From Betaproteobacteria bacterium (GTDB lineage Bacteria; Bdellovibrionota_B; Oligoflexia; Silvanigrellales; Silvanigrellaceae): a stretch of DNA of 64,000 bases. The notes under the pieces were generated by a model. That model was not told where the DNA came from. It ran no database searches and saw only the letters and a list, made by a program, of their open reading frames with translations. Positions 44,047 through 52,727 of this stretch are shown in pieces. The translations under genes were made by a program, and so were the position numbers. The DNA is taken from NCBI GenBank assembly GCA_016868315.1, contig VGHE01000007.1, positions 122,058-186,057 of the forward strand, in the 5' to 3' direction. Position 1 is the stretch's first letter, and every line of letters begins with the position of its first letter.

Positions 44047-45222
44047 ATGATTGATTACAGACGTTTGGGTGCCGTTTCGGAGAAACCACACACCGTATTC
44101 GAGTACGAAGGCAAAATGGTGGCCGAGCACGTTTTCACACGTGATGGTTTCAGCGACCTGTACTCCATTCTCTACCAGCGCCGTGCACCCACCCATGAGG
44201 TCAAGGTTGAGACTGCCGACATCAAAAACCCGGGCTTTCCTCATAAGCCCTCAGCGTCTGAAGTCGAACTCAAACGGCGTCACATCAAAACACCACTGCA
44301 TCCGCAGGGAGGAACCTTTCTCCAATCCCGCAAAACATTGTTTTTCAATGATGACTGCACAGTTGGCGTGGCTCGTCCCGACAAGAACTGCACCGAATTT
44401 TTTATTAATGGTGATGCCGACGAAATGCATTTTGTCGCTGAGGGGCATGGAGTTCTTCAGACTGTCTTTGGTGAAATTGATTTCAAAGAAGGCGATTATC
44501 TTTGTGTTCCAAAGGGCATTGCCTATCGCTTCCAGATGAAAACGCCGCTCTACATGATGTGTGTCGAGGGACGAAAAGATTTTGGGGTGCCGCGTGAATT
44601 CCGTTTGGCGCAGGGTCAGCTTCGTCTGGATGCCCCCTACACGCATCGCGATTTCCGCTCACCCTCGCGCCTTTTGTCTCTCGGCGCAAAAGAAAACCCT
44701 CCGTTCATTGTCAAAAGAAACCAGCAATTGACCCGTCATGAGTATACGGAATATCCGTATCAAGTGATTGGTTGGGATGGGTGGTGTTATCCTTATGCGT
44801 TCTCCGTGCATGCCTACCAACCCAAGACCAGTTCAGTGCACCTGCCACCGTCGATTCACACGAGTTTCAGCGGGCGGGGTTTTTACATTATGAATTTTGT
44901 TCCGCGAGTGGTCGATTTTGCAAAGAATGCCATTCCTTGCCCGTATCCACACAGCAACGTCGACTGTGATGAAATTCTCTTTTACGTGCGCGGACAATTC
45001 ACTAGCCGCAAAGGTATCGAACAATACAGCATGAGTTTTCATCCGGGCGGCATTCCGCATGGTCCACACCCAGAAATGTATGAAAAGAGCGTTGGTGCTC
45101 GCGAAACCAACGAACTGGCCGTGATGGTCGACACCTTCGCACCATTGAAAATGGCACCAGCCGCTTTCGAAATGGAAGATCAGTCGTATCATTACACATG
45201 GAACACCACTGAACACCTTTGA
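44047..45222 (+). CDS. hmgA: Homogentisate 1,2-dioxygenase
   Basis: Opens the ring of homogentisate in tyrosine/phenylalanine breakdown. The 391-residue cupin-type iron enzyme shows DEMHFVAEGHGVLQTVFG with EGDYLCVPKGIAYRF, and the iron-site region FHPGGIPHGPHPEMYE followed by TNELAVMVDTF. It is shorter than the animal enzyme (about 445), as in many bacteria. The partner genes hpd, maiA and fahA are absent; murG follows after 21 bases. Confidence 0.92.
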   Translation: MIDYRRLGAVSEKPHTVFEYEGKMVAEHVFTRDGFSDLYSILYQRRAPTHEVKVETADIKNPGFPHKPSASEVELKRRHIKTPLHPQGGTFLQSRKTLFFNDDCTVGVARPDKNCTEFFINGDADEMHFVAEGHGVLQTVFGEIDFKEGDYLCVPKGIAYRFQMKTPLYMMCVEGRKDFGVPREFRLAQGQLRLDAPYTHRDFRSPSRLLSLGAKENPPFIVKRNQQLTRHEYTEYPYQVIGWDGWCYPYAFSVHAYQPKTSSVHLPPSIHTSFSGRGFYIMNFVPRVVDFAKNAIPCPYPHSNVDCDEILFYVRGQFTSRKGIEQYSMSFHPGGIPHGPHPEMYEKSVGARETNELAVMVDTFAPLKMAPAAFEMEDQSYHYTWNTTEHL

Positions 45223-45243
45223 TGCACTGTGCGAGGTAAAGAT

Positions 45244-46377
45244 ATGCGTGAGCCGTTGACTCTTGGCCTGACGGGAGGAGGGACAGCGGGTCACGTCCTT
45301 CCGCATTTCGCCATTGCAACCAATCCCGATTCCACGCTGGCAGAGAAAATCAACGCCGGAGAAATCCGAATTGTATATTTCGGTGGTCGAAATGGGATGG
45401 AGCGAGATATCGTCACTCATGCTCAGCCGAATTGGACGTATGTTCCTATACGCACGGGTAAGTTGAGGCGCTATTTCAGTTTGCAGAACTTTGTCGACCC
45501 CATCAACATCCTGCTCGGTTTCTTCACAGCACTCATCATGATGCGCAGATTGCGCGTGGGCTGTCTGTTTTCAAAAGGTGGGTTCGTATCTGCTCCTGTT
45601 GTCTGGGCAGCGTGGTTGAACCGGATTCCGGTGGTCATTCATGAATCCGACGCCACTCCCGCGCTCGCAACGCGCTTGACACTTCCTTTTGCACAACGTG
45701 CTTTGGTTTCATTCGAAGAGACCCTGAAGTGGATTCCTCAGCGCTACCATGCACGGGTGCGTGCATCGGGCTTGCCGCTGCGCTCCGAGCTATTTACGAA
45801 GTCGCGTGAGGCAGCACTTGCATTTTTCAAGCTCAACCCAGATCTTCCGACGCTTCTTGTTTTTGGTGGAAGCTTGGGGGCTGAGGGGCTCAACAGGCGC
45901 GTAGCAGCAGTGCTTCCGCAACTTTCATCGTCGTGGAATATCATTCACATTGTCGGTAAGGGAAAAAGTTTTACAGGTGAGTTTGGTTCTTGGTACCGGC
46001 AATACGAATTTCTGAGTTCTGAAATGTCACTTGCCTATGCTGCCGCTGATCTTGCGTTATGCAGGGCTGGTGCTTCTTCGATTTTTGAACTTGCAGCTGC
46101 GCGTATTCCCATGCTGCTTGTTCCACTGGGTCTGCACCAAAGCCGAGGCGATCAAATCATCAATGCAAAAATATTTGCTGCCAAAGGTTGGGCAACCTGG
46201 TGCGATGAACAAGATTTGAGTCCAGACAAGATTGTTTCCCTGCTCGAACAATTGCGCACGCAAAACGTTGAGCTCAAGCGGCAGCTCGAGCGTGCTCCCG
46301 GAGCTCAAACAGCTGCGCGTGTTGCACAACTGTTGATGTCTCTGCTTCAGCGCAATGCGATCGCCGAGCCATTCTGA
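45244..46377 (+). CDS. murG: UDP-GlcNAc transferase MurG (lipid II synthesis)
   Basis: Adds GlcNAc to lipid I on the cytoplasmic face of the inner membrane. ATG 45244 follows GAGGT; 377 residues. Motifs are TGGGTAGHVLP near the N-terminus, SKGGFVSAPVVWAA, HESDATP and the C-terminal RAGASSIFELAAARIPMLLVPL donor site. It is outside the usual dcw cluster, between hmgA and tsaE. Confidence 0.94.
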   Translation: MREPLTLGLTGGGTAGHVLPHFAIATNPDSTLAEKINAGEIRIVYFGGRNGMERDIVTHAQPNWTYVPIRTGKLRRYFSLQNFVDPINILLGFFTALIMMRRLRVGCLFSKGGFVSAPVVWAAWLNRIPVVIHESDATPALATRLTLPFAQRALVSFEETLKWIPQRYHARVRASGLPLRSELFTKSREAALAFFKLNPDLPTLLVFGGSLGAEGLNRRVAAVLPQLSSSWNIIHIVGKGKSFTGEFGSWYRQYEFLSSEMSLAYAAADLALCRAGASSIFELAAARIPMLLVPLGLHQSRGDQIINAKIFAAKGWATWCDEQDLSPDKIVSLLEQLRTQNVELKRQLERAPGAQTAARVAQLLMSLLQRNAIAEPF

Positions 46378-46399
46378 ACTTATTGTGTGAGGCCAAACT

Positions 46400-46939
46400 G
46401 TGTTCAAAAGCGAATCTCTTGAGCCTTGGGCAGCAGGGGGTCAGGCGTCAGTTGAGCTTGCGCTCATAGATCTCCCTGCACTGGCTGATGCATTTTCTGG
46501 TTTCTTGCGCACGCAAGATTTTTTGTTGTTGCAGGGAGATTTGGGTGCCGGGAAGACAACGTTTGTGGCTTTGCTTGCCCGTGCGCTCGGGACACAGCAG
46601 CAGGTCGCGAGTCCAACCTTTTCTCTCTTGAATGTCATCGATATTGCTGTTCCTGCTGTGCACTCGATTTCGCGTATCTGCCACATGGATCTCTACCGTG
46701 TCCGCAGATCAGAAGAACTCTTGCACCTTGGGCTGGAACTTGAGTTCAATTCTTCAGCGTTAGCGATTATTGAGTGGTGCGAAAATGTCGATGGCATGGG
46801 GTGGAAGCATTTCTTCGAAACCACACGCTGCAGAAAACCCACCCGCATTCTGACTCTCTCTATCGAGAATATTCAAGAAGCCTCAAAGCGCAGGTATTCA
46901 TTCGGATGGTTAAGTTTCTCTGAATTTGTTGATGCTTGA
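46400..46939 (+). CDS. tsaE: tRNA threonylcarbamoyladenosine biosynthesis ATPase TsaE
   Basis: ATPase of the t6A complex with TsaB and TsaD. GTG start at 46400 with GAGG upstream; 179 residues. P-loop GDLGAGKTT, then VASPTFSLLN, HMDLYR and IIEWCE are the family blocks. The segment between about 77 and 92 and the C-terminus are slightly longer than usual. It follows murG by 22 bases and ends 27 bases before the convergent queE. Confidence 0.93.
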   Translation: MFKSESLEPWAAGGQASVELALIDLPALADAFSGFLRTQDFLLLQGDLGAGKTTFVALLARALGTQQQVASPTFSLLNVIDIAVPAVHSISRICHMDLYRVRRSEELLHLGLELEFNSSALAIIEWCENVDGMGWKHFFETTRCRKPTRILTLSIENIQEASKRRYSFGWLSFSEFVDA

Positions 46940-46966
46940 AATCAGCATAACCGACTTTTGACAAAC

Positions 46967-47707
46967 TCACACGCCACGCAGATTGCCATGAGTTAGGACG
47001 TGCAAGCGTGTTGTCATCCGCCAACCCTTGCTCAGACAAATCTCTTCGAGCCACGTGTTGGTGAGGTGGTCTTCGGTTCGTGTTCCTTCGGCCATGAGTA
47101 TGACTCTCGCCGAATCAATTCCCGCGTCACGAATGAGCGTTTCAACCTCGTCGAGATCCTGCGCAGATTCCTTCTTCCGAATCACAAACTTGAAGTTGAC
47201 GCTCACCTTTTCTGAACCCAATGCAGCCCAGTGCCTGAGTGCGTCAATGTTGAGTGGTTGACCCGCGTTCTTACCCTTGGGGGAGATGTTCCAGTCCATC
47301 AATGCGTAGTGTTCGCGTTTGAAGGAGTGGTGCGCCGCATGGGGAATCTGTGTGCCATTGCTTTCCACTTCGATCGTATGCGTGTCGCTGAGTGCAGAAG
47401 CGAGTGGAGCAAGATTCTGCAGAGTGGGTTCGCCACCCGAGAGAATGACATGCTTGATTCGTGCATGAGCTTTGATCTCAGCAATGAGCTCGTCGTTTGT
47501 TATGCGCTTGAATTTCTGCTTTCCTGCGGGTTCATTTTTGTCGACGGGATCGCTGCGTAACGTATGTGTGTAGGGTGTGTCACACCAGGTACAGCGCAGG
47601 TTACAGATTTGCAAACGCACAAGGACACTGGGTTTCCCGAGATGTGGTCCTTCACCCTGCAGGCAGGGATAAATCTCGTTGACAAGATAAGTCTGGGTCT
47701 CGCTCAT
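46967..47707 (-). CDS. queE: 7-carboxy-7-deazaguanine synthase
   Basis: Radical SAM enzyme that makes 7-carboxy-7-deazaguanine for queuosine in tRNA. The 246-residue protein has EIYPCLQGEGPHLGKPS and the CxxxxxCxxC cluster in CNLRCTWCDT (the three iron-sulfur cysteines), followed by ILSGGEPTLQ. It starts on a 4-base overlap with the QueD-like gene, so the two consecutive pathway steps are coupled. queC and queF are not here. Confidence 0.94.
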   Translation of the reverse strand: MSETQTYLVNEIYPCLQGEGPHLGKPSVLVRLQICNLRCTWCDTPYTHTLRSDPVDKNEPAGKQKFKRITNDELIAEIKAHARIKHVILSGGEPTLQNLAPLASALSDTHTIEVESNGTQIPHAAHHSFKREHYALMDWNISPKGKNAGQPLNIDALRHWAALGSEKVSVNFKFVIRKKESAQDLDEVETLIRDAGIDSARVILMAEGTRTEDHLTNTWLEEICLSKGWRMTTRLHVLTHGNLRGV

Positions 47708-48624
47708 GGGTACAGTGCACCCTTGTTGAGCCCCTCGTAGCCGCGCACCTCAACGCCAGTGCATTCGGAGAAGAATGTCTTATGAATCCACTCAGAAATA
47801 TTCTCGATCGTGCTTTCCTCGGGCATCAGAATAACTCTTTCGCGAGGTGCACAGACCCTGACTTCACCTTGTGTGCCTTCGTATTTGAGCCACATATGGT
47901 TATCGGTTGTGAATTCAAATCCAGTCAAAAGCTCCGCATGCTTCTGCAATTCAGCTGGGCTCGGCAGGTGCGCATAGACGGGTGTCACAAGATATTTGCC
48001 ATCGAGCGCACGCGCGACGTTTTCAGAAGCGCTCTTGTCCAGAGCTGCGTTACGGAACACCTCTACGACATTGCTGTGACCATGGAATCTTTGGCAGTTT
48101 CCGCTGTGCATCCGCAGACTGTGCAGGTAATTGAAGAAATGTGGTTCATGAGCCTGATTGTGCCAGCTAAGTTTAACCTTCACGTGTGAAATGTTGGCTG
48201 GGCTTTCGGCGCGGATGGCCTGGGCAACAAGGAGTTCAAGTTTGCTGCAAGCGTCAGTCGAGAGCTCTTCAAAGATGTCTTCACCAACAACTGTGAGTGA
48301 TTGAGGGTAGGTGTCGAGCAGAAAGCGGTTCTCCGGGGCTGTGGAGAGATAAGGAACGCAGAGCGTTCGACCGTCTGACAACTGCCGTACGTTTGCTTCC
48401 GAAATCACAAGTCGATGGTCAAACTGTTCGTCGATAATCTTCTTTGCGATTTTCTTTGCTGCCGAGAAATCGACAACCACGCCTTCCTCGTCTGTGGCAC
48501 CATGCCACTCGACATCGACGCTCCAAGAGCGTCCCACAGGACCGCGCGTTCTGTCCCAGACAGCGCAATCAAGGATTGTAACGTTGCGGACAAATATTTT
48601 TGAGAATTGCTGCTTGATGCTCAT
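47704..48624 (-). CDS. 6-carboxytetrahydropterin synthase-like protein, tandem T-fold
   Basis: QueD-related protein of 306 residues; ordinary QueD has about 120-140. ATG 48624 follows GAGG. The first half holds the VVDFSAAKK...FDHRL (about 50-72) element, normally in the second half of QueD. The zinc/catalytic set His168, Cys177, HGH (181-183) comes only in the middle, and the end has the ESTIENISEWI and EGLNKGALY pattern. This looks like two fused T-fold domains that have each lost part of the site. Overlap with queE supports the QueD step. Confidence 0.78.
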   Translation of the reverse strand: MSIKQQFSKIFVRNVTILDCAVWDRTRGPVGRSWSVDVEWHGATDEEGVVVDFSAAKKIAKKIIDEQFDHRLVISEANVRQLSDGRTLCVPYLSTAPENRFLLDTYPQSLTVVGEDIFEELSTDACSKLELLVAQAIRAESPANISHVKVKLSWHNQAHEPHFFNYLHSLRMHSGNCQRFHGHSNVVEVFRNAALDKSASENVARALDGKYLVTPVYAHLPSPAELQKHAELLTGFEFTTDNHMWLKYEGTQGEVRVCAPRERVILMPEESTIENISEWIHKTFFSECTGVEVRGYEGLNKGALYP

Positions 48625-48692
48625 ATAAAGCCTCAACACACCTCGGTAAATTCCAAGAGGTTTCGGCGTCTTATATGAAAGCTTTTACGGAT

Positions 48693-49616
48693 TCAACTCA
48701 AAAGTTTGAGTGCGAGCTGGGGGAGCTGATTGGACTGTGAAAGCACCGCCACGCCGGCCTGCTGGAGGATCTGCTGCTGCGTCATTCCCGCGCTTTCCTC
48801 AGCAAAATCAGCGTCTTTGATTCGTGACTTGGCCGCGTCGAGGTTCTCAATACGGATGCCCAGGTTGTTGACTGAGCTCTGCAGCCTGTTTTGCACGGAA
48901 CCGAGGGTTGCTCGGTACGAATTGACCCTTTCCAGTGCATCATCGAGGCGTTCCATACTTAACTGAGCCATTTCCTTGGTGTCGACGCGCGTTCCGTCTG
49001 GGCTTTCGGCGCTGCCAATGTTGAGCGAGTTCGGACCGTCTGTCATGGCATTCAGGTCTTGAAGATCGATGCGGATGATGTTGGTTGGGTTTTGAACGTC
49101 GCGCCCGTCTGTCAATGGATTCCAATCAGACCCAACTTGTATCTCGAGCGGCGGAATGTTTCCGTTGCGTTGGAGTTCCTCGGGCAACTGGTTGTCACCG
49201 ACCAGCAGCTTCGTGCCATTGAAGTCTGCAGAGTTCGCAACGCGATCGATTTCGTTTTTGAGAGCCGAAAATTCTTTCTGCAGAAAACCACGCTCGACCG
49301 GACCAATGGTGTCGCTTGCCGATTGAACGCTGAGCTCTCGCAAACGCGAGAGGATATTTGTTATTTCGTTCAGGCTACCTTCCGCCGTTTGAACCAAACT
49401 TATGCCATCTTGTGCGTTGCGTCGTGCCTGCTGCAAACCGCGAACTTCCGTGCGGAGATTTTCGCTGATAGCCAGACCTGCAGCGTCGTCAGCAGCTTTA
49501 TTGATGCGGTATCCGCTCGACAACTTTTCCATATGGGCATTGAGTCGTTGGGTGGAAAGCCCCAACTGCCGTTGTGCGTTGATTGACTGGACATTTGTTT
49601 GAATTCGCAGTCCCAT
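48693..49616 (-). CDS. fliC: Flagellin
   Basis: Main filament protein of the flagellum. The 307-residue protein has the conserved N-terminal D0/D1 (MGLRIQTNVQSINAQRQL, then LSSGYRINKAADDAAGLAIS) and C-terminal D1/D0 (NRLQSSVNNLGIRIENL, ending NQLPQLALKLL), with a short middle region of about 90 residues. Its ribosome binding site GGGAG lies in the last codons of the HEAT/HEPN-like gene, 6 bases upstream, and I see no sigma-28 promoter. No other flagellar gene is in the window. Confidence 0.95.
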   Translation of the reverse strand: MGLRIQTNVQSINAQRQLGLSTQRLNAHMEKLSSGYRINKAADDAAGLAISENLRTEVRGLQQARRNAQDGISLVQTAEGSLNEITNILSRLRELSVQSASDTIGPVERGFLQKEFSALKNEIDRVANSADFNGTKLLVGDNQLPEELQRNGNIPPLEIQVGSDWNPLTDGRDVQNPTNIIRIDLQDLNAMTDGPNSLNIGSAESPDGTRVDTKEMAQLSMERLDDALERVNSYRATLGSVQNRLQSSVNNLGIRIENLDAAKSRIKDADFAEESAGMTQQQILQQAGVAVLSQSNQLPQLALKLLS

Positions 49617-49622
49617 TGCGTA

Positions 49623-52600
49623 TCAGGCTCCCAATTCAATTCCATTAGAGGTGGCTTGAGAACGAGAAAAATCAATCTGTGACAGGTGCTTTTTGAGCTT
49701 CAAGGTAATCTCGATCACCTTAAATGCCTGCGCTCGCATCGTCTCAATTTCATCCTTCGCTTCCCAGGTCAGTCCTTCATGAACTGCTCGATTGCGGCTG
49801 TCCTGAAGTGAGTGAATCAGCTTAATATACTCAAAAAGCTCAACGTCGCTTTCGAATCCTAGCGGCAGCATTTTTTCAAGTCCAAAGCCACATTTCAAAC
49901 GAGAAGTGACCAGGAAAAACAACGCAAAAGCCTTCGGACCATCAAGTGTGAAGCGCTTACCCGGCCTGTAGAGGCAGACTCCGCGCAGCATTTTCCTGAG
50001 CTTAAACTTTGAAAAATAAGGAATGGTCTTGACGACCGGAAGTGTCGCAAGAAAGTCCTCAAAGATTTGCATTTTTTCTGGAATGGGGCGCGCGTAGCCG
50101 AGGATATCGAGTTTGCGTGAGAGCTGTCCCTTGCGCAACAGAGCATCTGTGTAGGGCTCAAAAGAATCACGGAGCACGAGCTCAACAGCCTTGCAGTGCA
50201 TGTTCACAATTGGGCTAAGATCCATTCCTCCCTGCGTCCATCCGCGGCTCTGCAGAAAAATCATTTCTGCTGTGCGCAGCGCAGATCTCGCATCGACATT
50301 CAGAGAGTCACTGTTGGGCAGAAGAGTACGGATTGTTGTGTCTACATCTTGCCTGTCCATCCGCGCGACCTTCTTGTCCAGGTCAGTTACGCTCGCAGAG
50401 TCTTGTTGATCGATGAGAGCGGCAACCCTTCCAACAGCATCGCGCACAGCGTCGTCAATGTGCTGTGGTAATCTGAGGATTTCAAGAGTCTTGAGTTCCT
50501 GGAGAATCTCTTCTGGGTTGTGAATTGATATTTCGTCAAGAATGTTCAGCTTGAGTTCGTCGGAAATAGCATTACGCCCTACGCAACGAATCAGTGCTTG
50601 CTGTGCACGTGGGTGCGGTGACGGAAGCAGTTCGCGAATAACATGCGAAACAAAATCTCCATCAATATGCTGCAGCCCTTGGTAAAGAAGTGTCTTAATT
50701 GCTTCATCGGTTCCGAGTTGAGCCAATGCTTTTGCTATCCAACGCTTTTCAACGTGTGTGGCAGTGCGCATGGCTTCACGTAGTTGAGTCTCGGTTTCAG
50801 CAAGCGCAGATGACTCAGCAACCTGCTTTTTGCTTTCACTCACAGTGGATTGCAAAGCGCGAATCACCGCTCCCCAGCGCGCAACCGGACGGTCGACAAC
50901 CATGTGCCCAGACCAATCTGCAGCACCCGCTTCACCTTCATCGCTCTCTGCAGGTTCTTCAGTTCCTTCCCCCGTCAGAGCCTCAACGTTGTGATTGGGG
51001 TCGAGCAAAAGACAGAGCTGTGCGAACCGTTCTATTGCATTTAAAGTTTCGGTGTCGCATTCCGAGCGCGAGCTTAGCAGTGCGAGAGCCGTGGTTCGGG
51101 TGAGATATTGCAAACTAAAATCGTCTTTGCTTTTGGATTGATTTTGCTTCGCAGTGTTTTCGAACCGCTTTAAAACATTGAGTCCAAACGAACTATCATC
51201 CGGACGCAAATGCACATAGGCAAGGTCAATCCAACTGATGTCCTCGAGTTGCTGTTTAAGAAAGGCAGCAAGGTTTTGGCTTGTGAGTCTACAACCCAGG
51301 AGCGCTGAAAGCACTGCTGAGTTGGTGTCTTTGTCTTTTTTCTGCGAACACAACTGGCTAAGCTTGGAAAGTAGCTTTTCAACCAATGCATTCGCTTTTT
51401 TTTCTGAAAAATCGTGATTTATGACCGCATTTTCCACGGCCAGAAGTGAACCCAGACAAATGTTGAGAGCTAGATCGGATTCAGCAACTCCCGTTGCCTT
51501 GAGCCATTCATCTAGCTTCTTATCCAGGTCTTTCATTTCATTGTCAGTGAGGTGGATGGCGAGCAGCTCCGGAGAGTCTGCTATCCATGTTTTCAGATGA
51601 TTTGGATCGGTCAGTGCTGAGGTAAAGGCTGCAATCCCTGTGGGGCAGTATTCGCTCCAGAGTCTGCGCACTGCTGCGGCATTTTTGTCTAACTGTACAG
51701 CTGCAATTCCAAGTTTAGAGTGGCTTGCGAGCCACTCGATGCACTCTCTGTCGCCGAGTTTGAGGATCCGTTCCGTGAGAATCGAGCGCTCGGGCAATTG
51801 AGCTTTTTTCTCGAGTATGCGCAGACTCTCGAGTAGTTGTTTGTTTTCAAAACAGCCATATCCGGTGAAGTTGGCTTCTAGCTGTGTGAAGTTCTCACTC
51901 CAGAAGAGTTCTCCTGAGAGTTTGCTAAAGTCTGTTTCGTTACCCTTGCTCAACAGATTGATCTCTTTGAATCCCCAGTTGAGAAGTCGTCGTAGTTCAG
52001 GAATGGTGACTTTGGCCTGAATATTGCACAAAGCCTCGATGTGTTTCTTGCTGCCTGCGAAGAATAGATAAGTGATCGCAGCAACTGCAGCCTTTCTATC
52101 CATGTTAGTTGCGTCAATATGAGATGCAACGAGTTCGTGCGCAACACTGAGTGCCGGTTCGCTTTTTATTCCATGCCTGTAAAGCGCATTGAATGAACGT
52201 GCCAGATAGGCGTCAGAGAGGTCTGTGGCAAGTGTGGGTGCGAGCTGCTGCGCGATGCGGCCATCATGCGCTTCCTCGCAATAGCGCGCGAGGCAATACA
52301 AAATACGTTGTGGCCGTTCTGGGCTCTTCAGATAGTGAAACGCTCTATGGGCGAAGCTTCTCACCTTTGAGCGGGTCATGGCATTAATAGCGTTACCCAC
52401 AACATCCTGTTCCGGATCATTGAGCATATAATTGCAAATCGTCCAAGCTGCCGCGGGTTGAGGAGAAACATTCAGAGTACTCACAGCCTGCACGCGCTCG
52501 AGACGAGAGGGCATCATGGCAAGCAGACTCCAAAGTCCGCCATCTTGCATCTCAGGGTTCGATGCTTGAGCTGAGATTGCAGGAATGATTTTACACCGCT

Positions 52601-52652
52601 CTGACTCAAGCTCGGCTGCAAGGTATGCTGCGAGTGGACTGACTTTTTCCAT
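49623..52652 (-). CDS. Large alpha-helical (HEAT-like) protein with HEPN-like C-terminus
   Basis: A 1009-residue cytoplasmic protein with no named family. Most of it consists of helical repeats of HEAT type (for example RVQAVSTLNVSPQPAAAWTI, VEKRWIAKALAQLGTDEA, HPRAQQALIRCVGRNA). An acidic linker rich in Glu, Asp and Gly sits in the middle. The last 130 residues form a separate helical domain with SRNRAVHEG (Arg953 to His958), an Rx4H motif as found in HEPN domains, many of which are RNases. GGGAG precedes the ATG. Flagellin follows after 6 bases. Toxin, RNA-control or flagellar-regulation roles are possible. Confidence 0.72.
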   Translation of the reverse strand: MEKVSPLAAYLAAELESERCKIIPAISAQASNPEMQDGGLWSLLAMMPSRLERVQAVSTLNVSPQPAAAWTICNYMLNDPEQDVVGNAINAMTRSKVRSFAHRAFHYLKSPERPQRILYCLARYCEEAHDGRIAQQLAPTLATDLSDAYLARSFNALYRHGIKSEPALSVAHELVASHIDATNMDRKAAVAAITYLFFAGSKKHIEALCNIQAKVTIPELRRLLNWGFKEINLLSKGNETDFSKLSGELFWSENFTQLEANFTGYGCFENKQLLESLRILEKKAQLPERSILTERILKLGDRECIEWLASHSKLGIAAVQLDKNAAAVRRLWSEYCPTGIAAFTSALTDPNHLKTWIADSPELLAIHLTDNEMKDLDKKLDEWLKATGVAESDLALNICLGSLLAVENAVINHDFSEKKANALVEKLLSKLSQLCSQKKDKDTNSAVLSALLGCRLTSQNLAAFLKQQLEDISWIDLAYVHLRPDDSSFGLNVLKRFENTAKQNQSKSKDDFSLQYLTRTTALALLSSRSECDTETLNAIERFAQLCLLLDPNHNVEALTGEGTEEPAESDEGEAGAADWSGHMVVDRPVARWGAVIRALQSTVSESKKQVAESSALAETETQLREAMRTATHVEKRWIAKALAQLGTDEAIKTLLYQGLQHIDGDFVSHVIRELLPSPHPRAQQALIRCVGRNAISDELKLNILDEISIHNPEEILQELKTLEILRLPQHIDDAVRDAVGRVAALIDQQDSASVTDLDKKVARMDRQDVDTTIRTLLPNSDSLNVDARSALRTAEMIFLQSRGWTQGGMDLSPIVNMHCKAVELVLRDSFEPYTDALLRKGQLSRKLDILGYARPIPEKMQIFEDFLATLPVVKTIPYFSKFKLRKMLRGVCLYRPGKRFTLDGPKAFALFFLVTSRLKCGFGLEKMLPLGFESDVELFEYIKLIHSLQDSRNRAVHEGLTWEAKDEIETMRAQAFKVIEITLKLKKHLSQIDFSRSQATSNGIELGA

Positions 52653-52727
52653 GTTGCTCTCCCGACCCTCCGCTCAGTGTACCTTTTCTGTCCGGGGGCG
52701 GGTCAGAGAACTAATGCAGCCTCGAAT

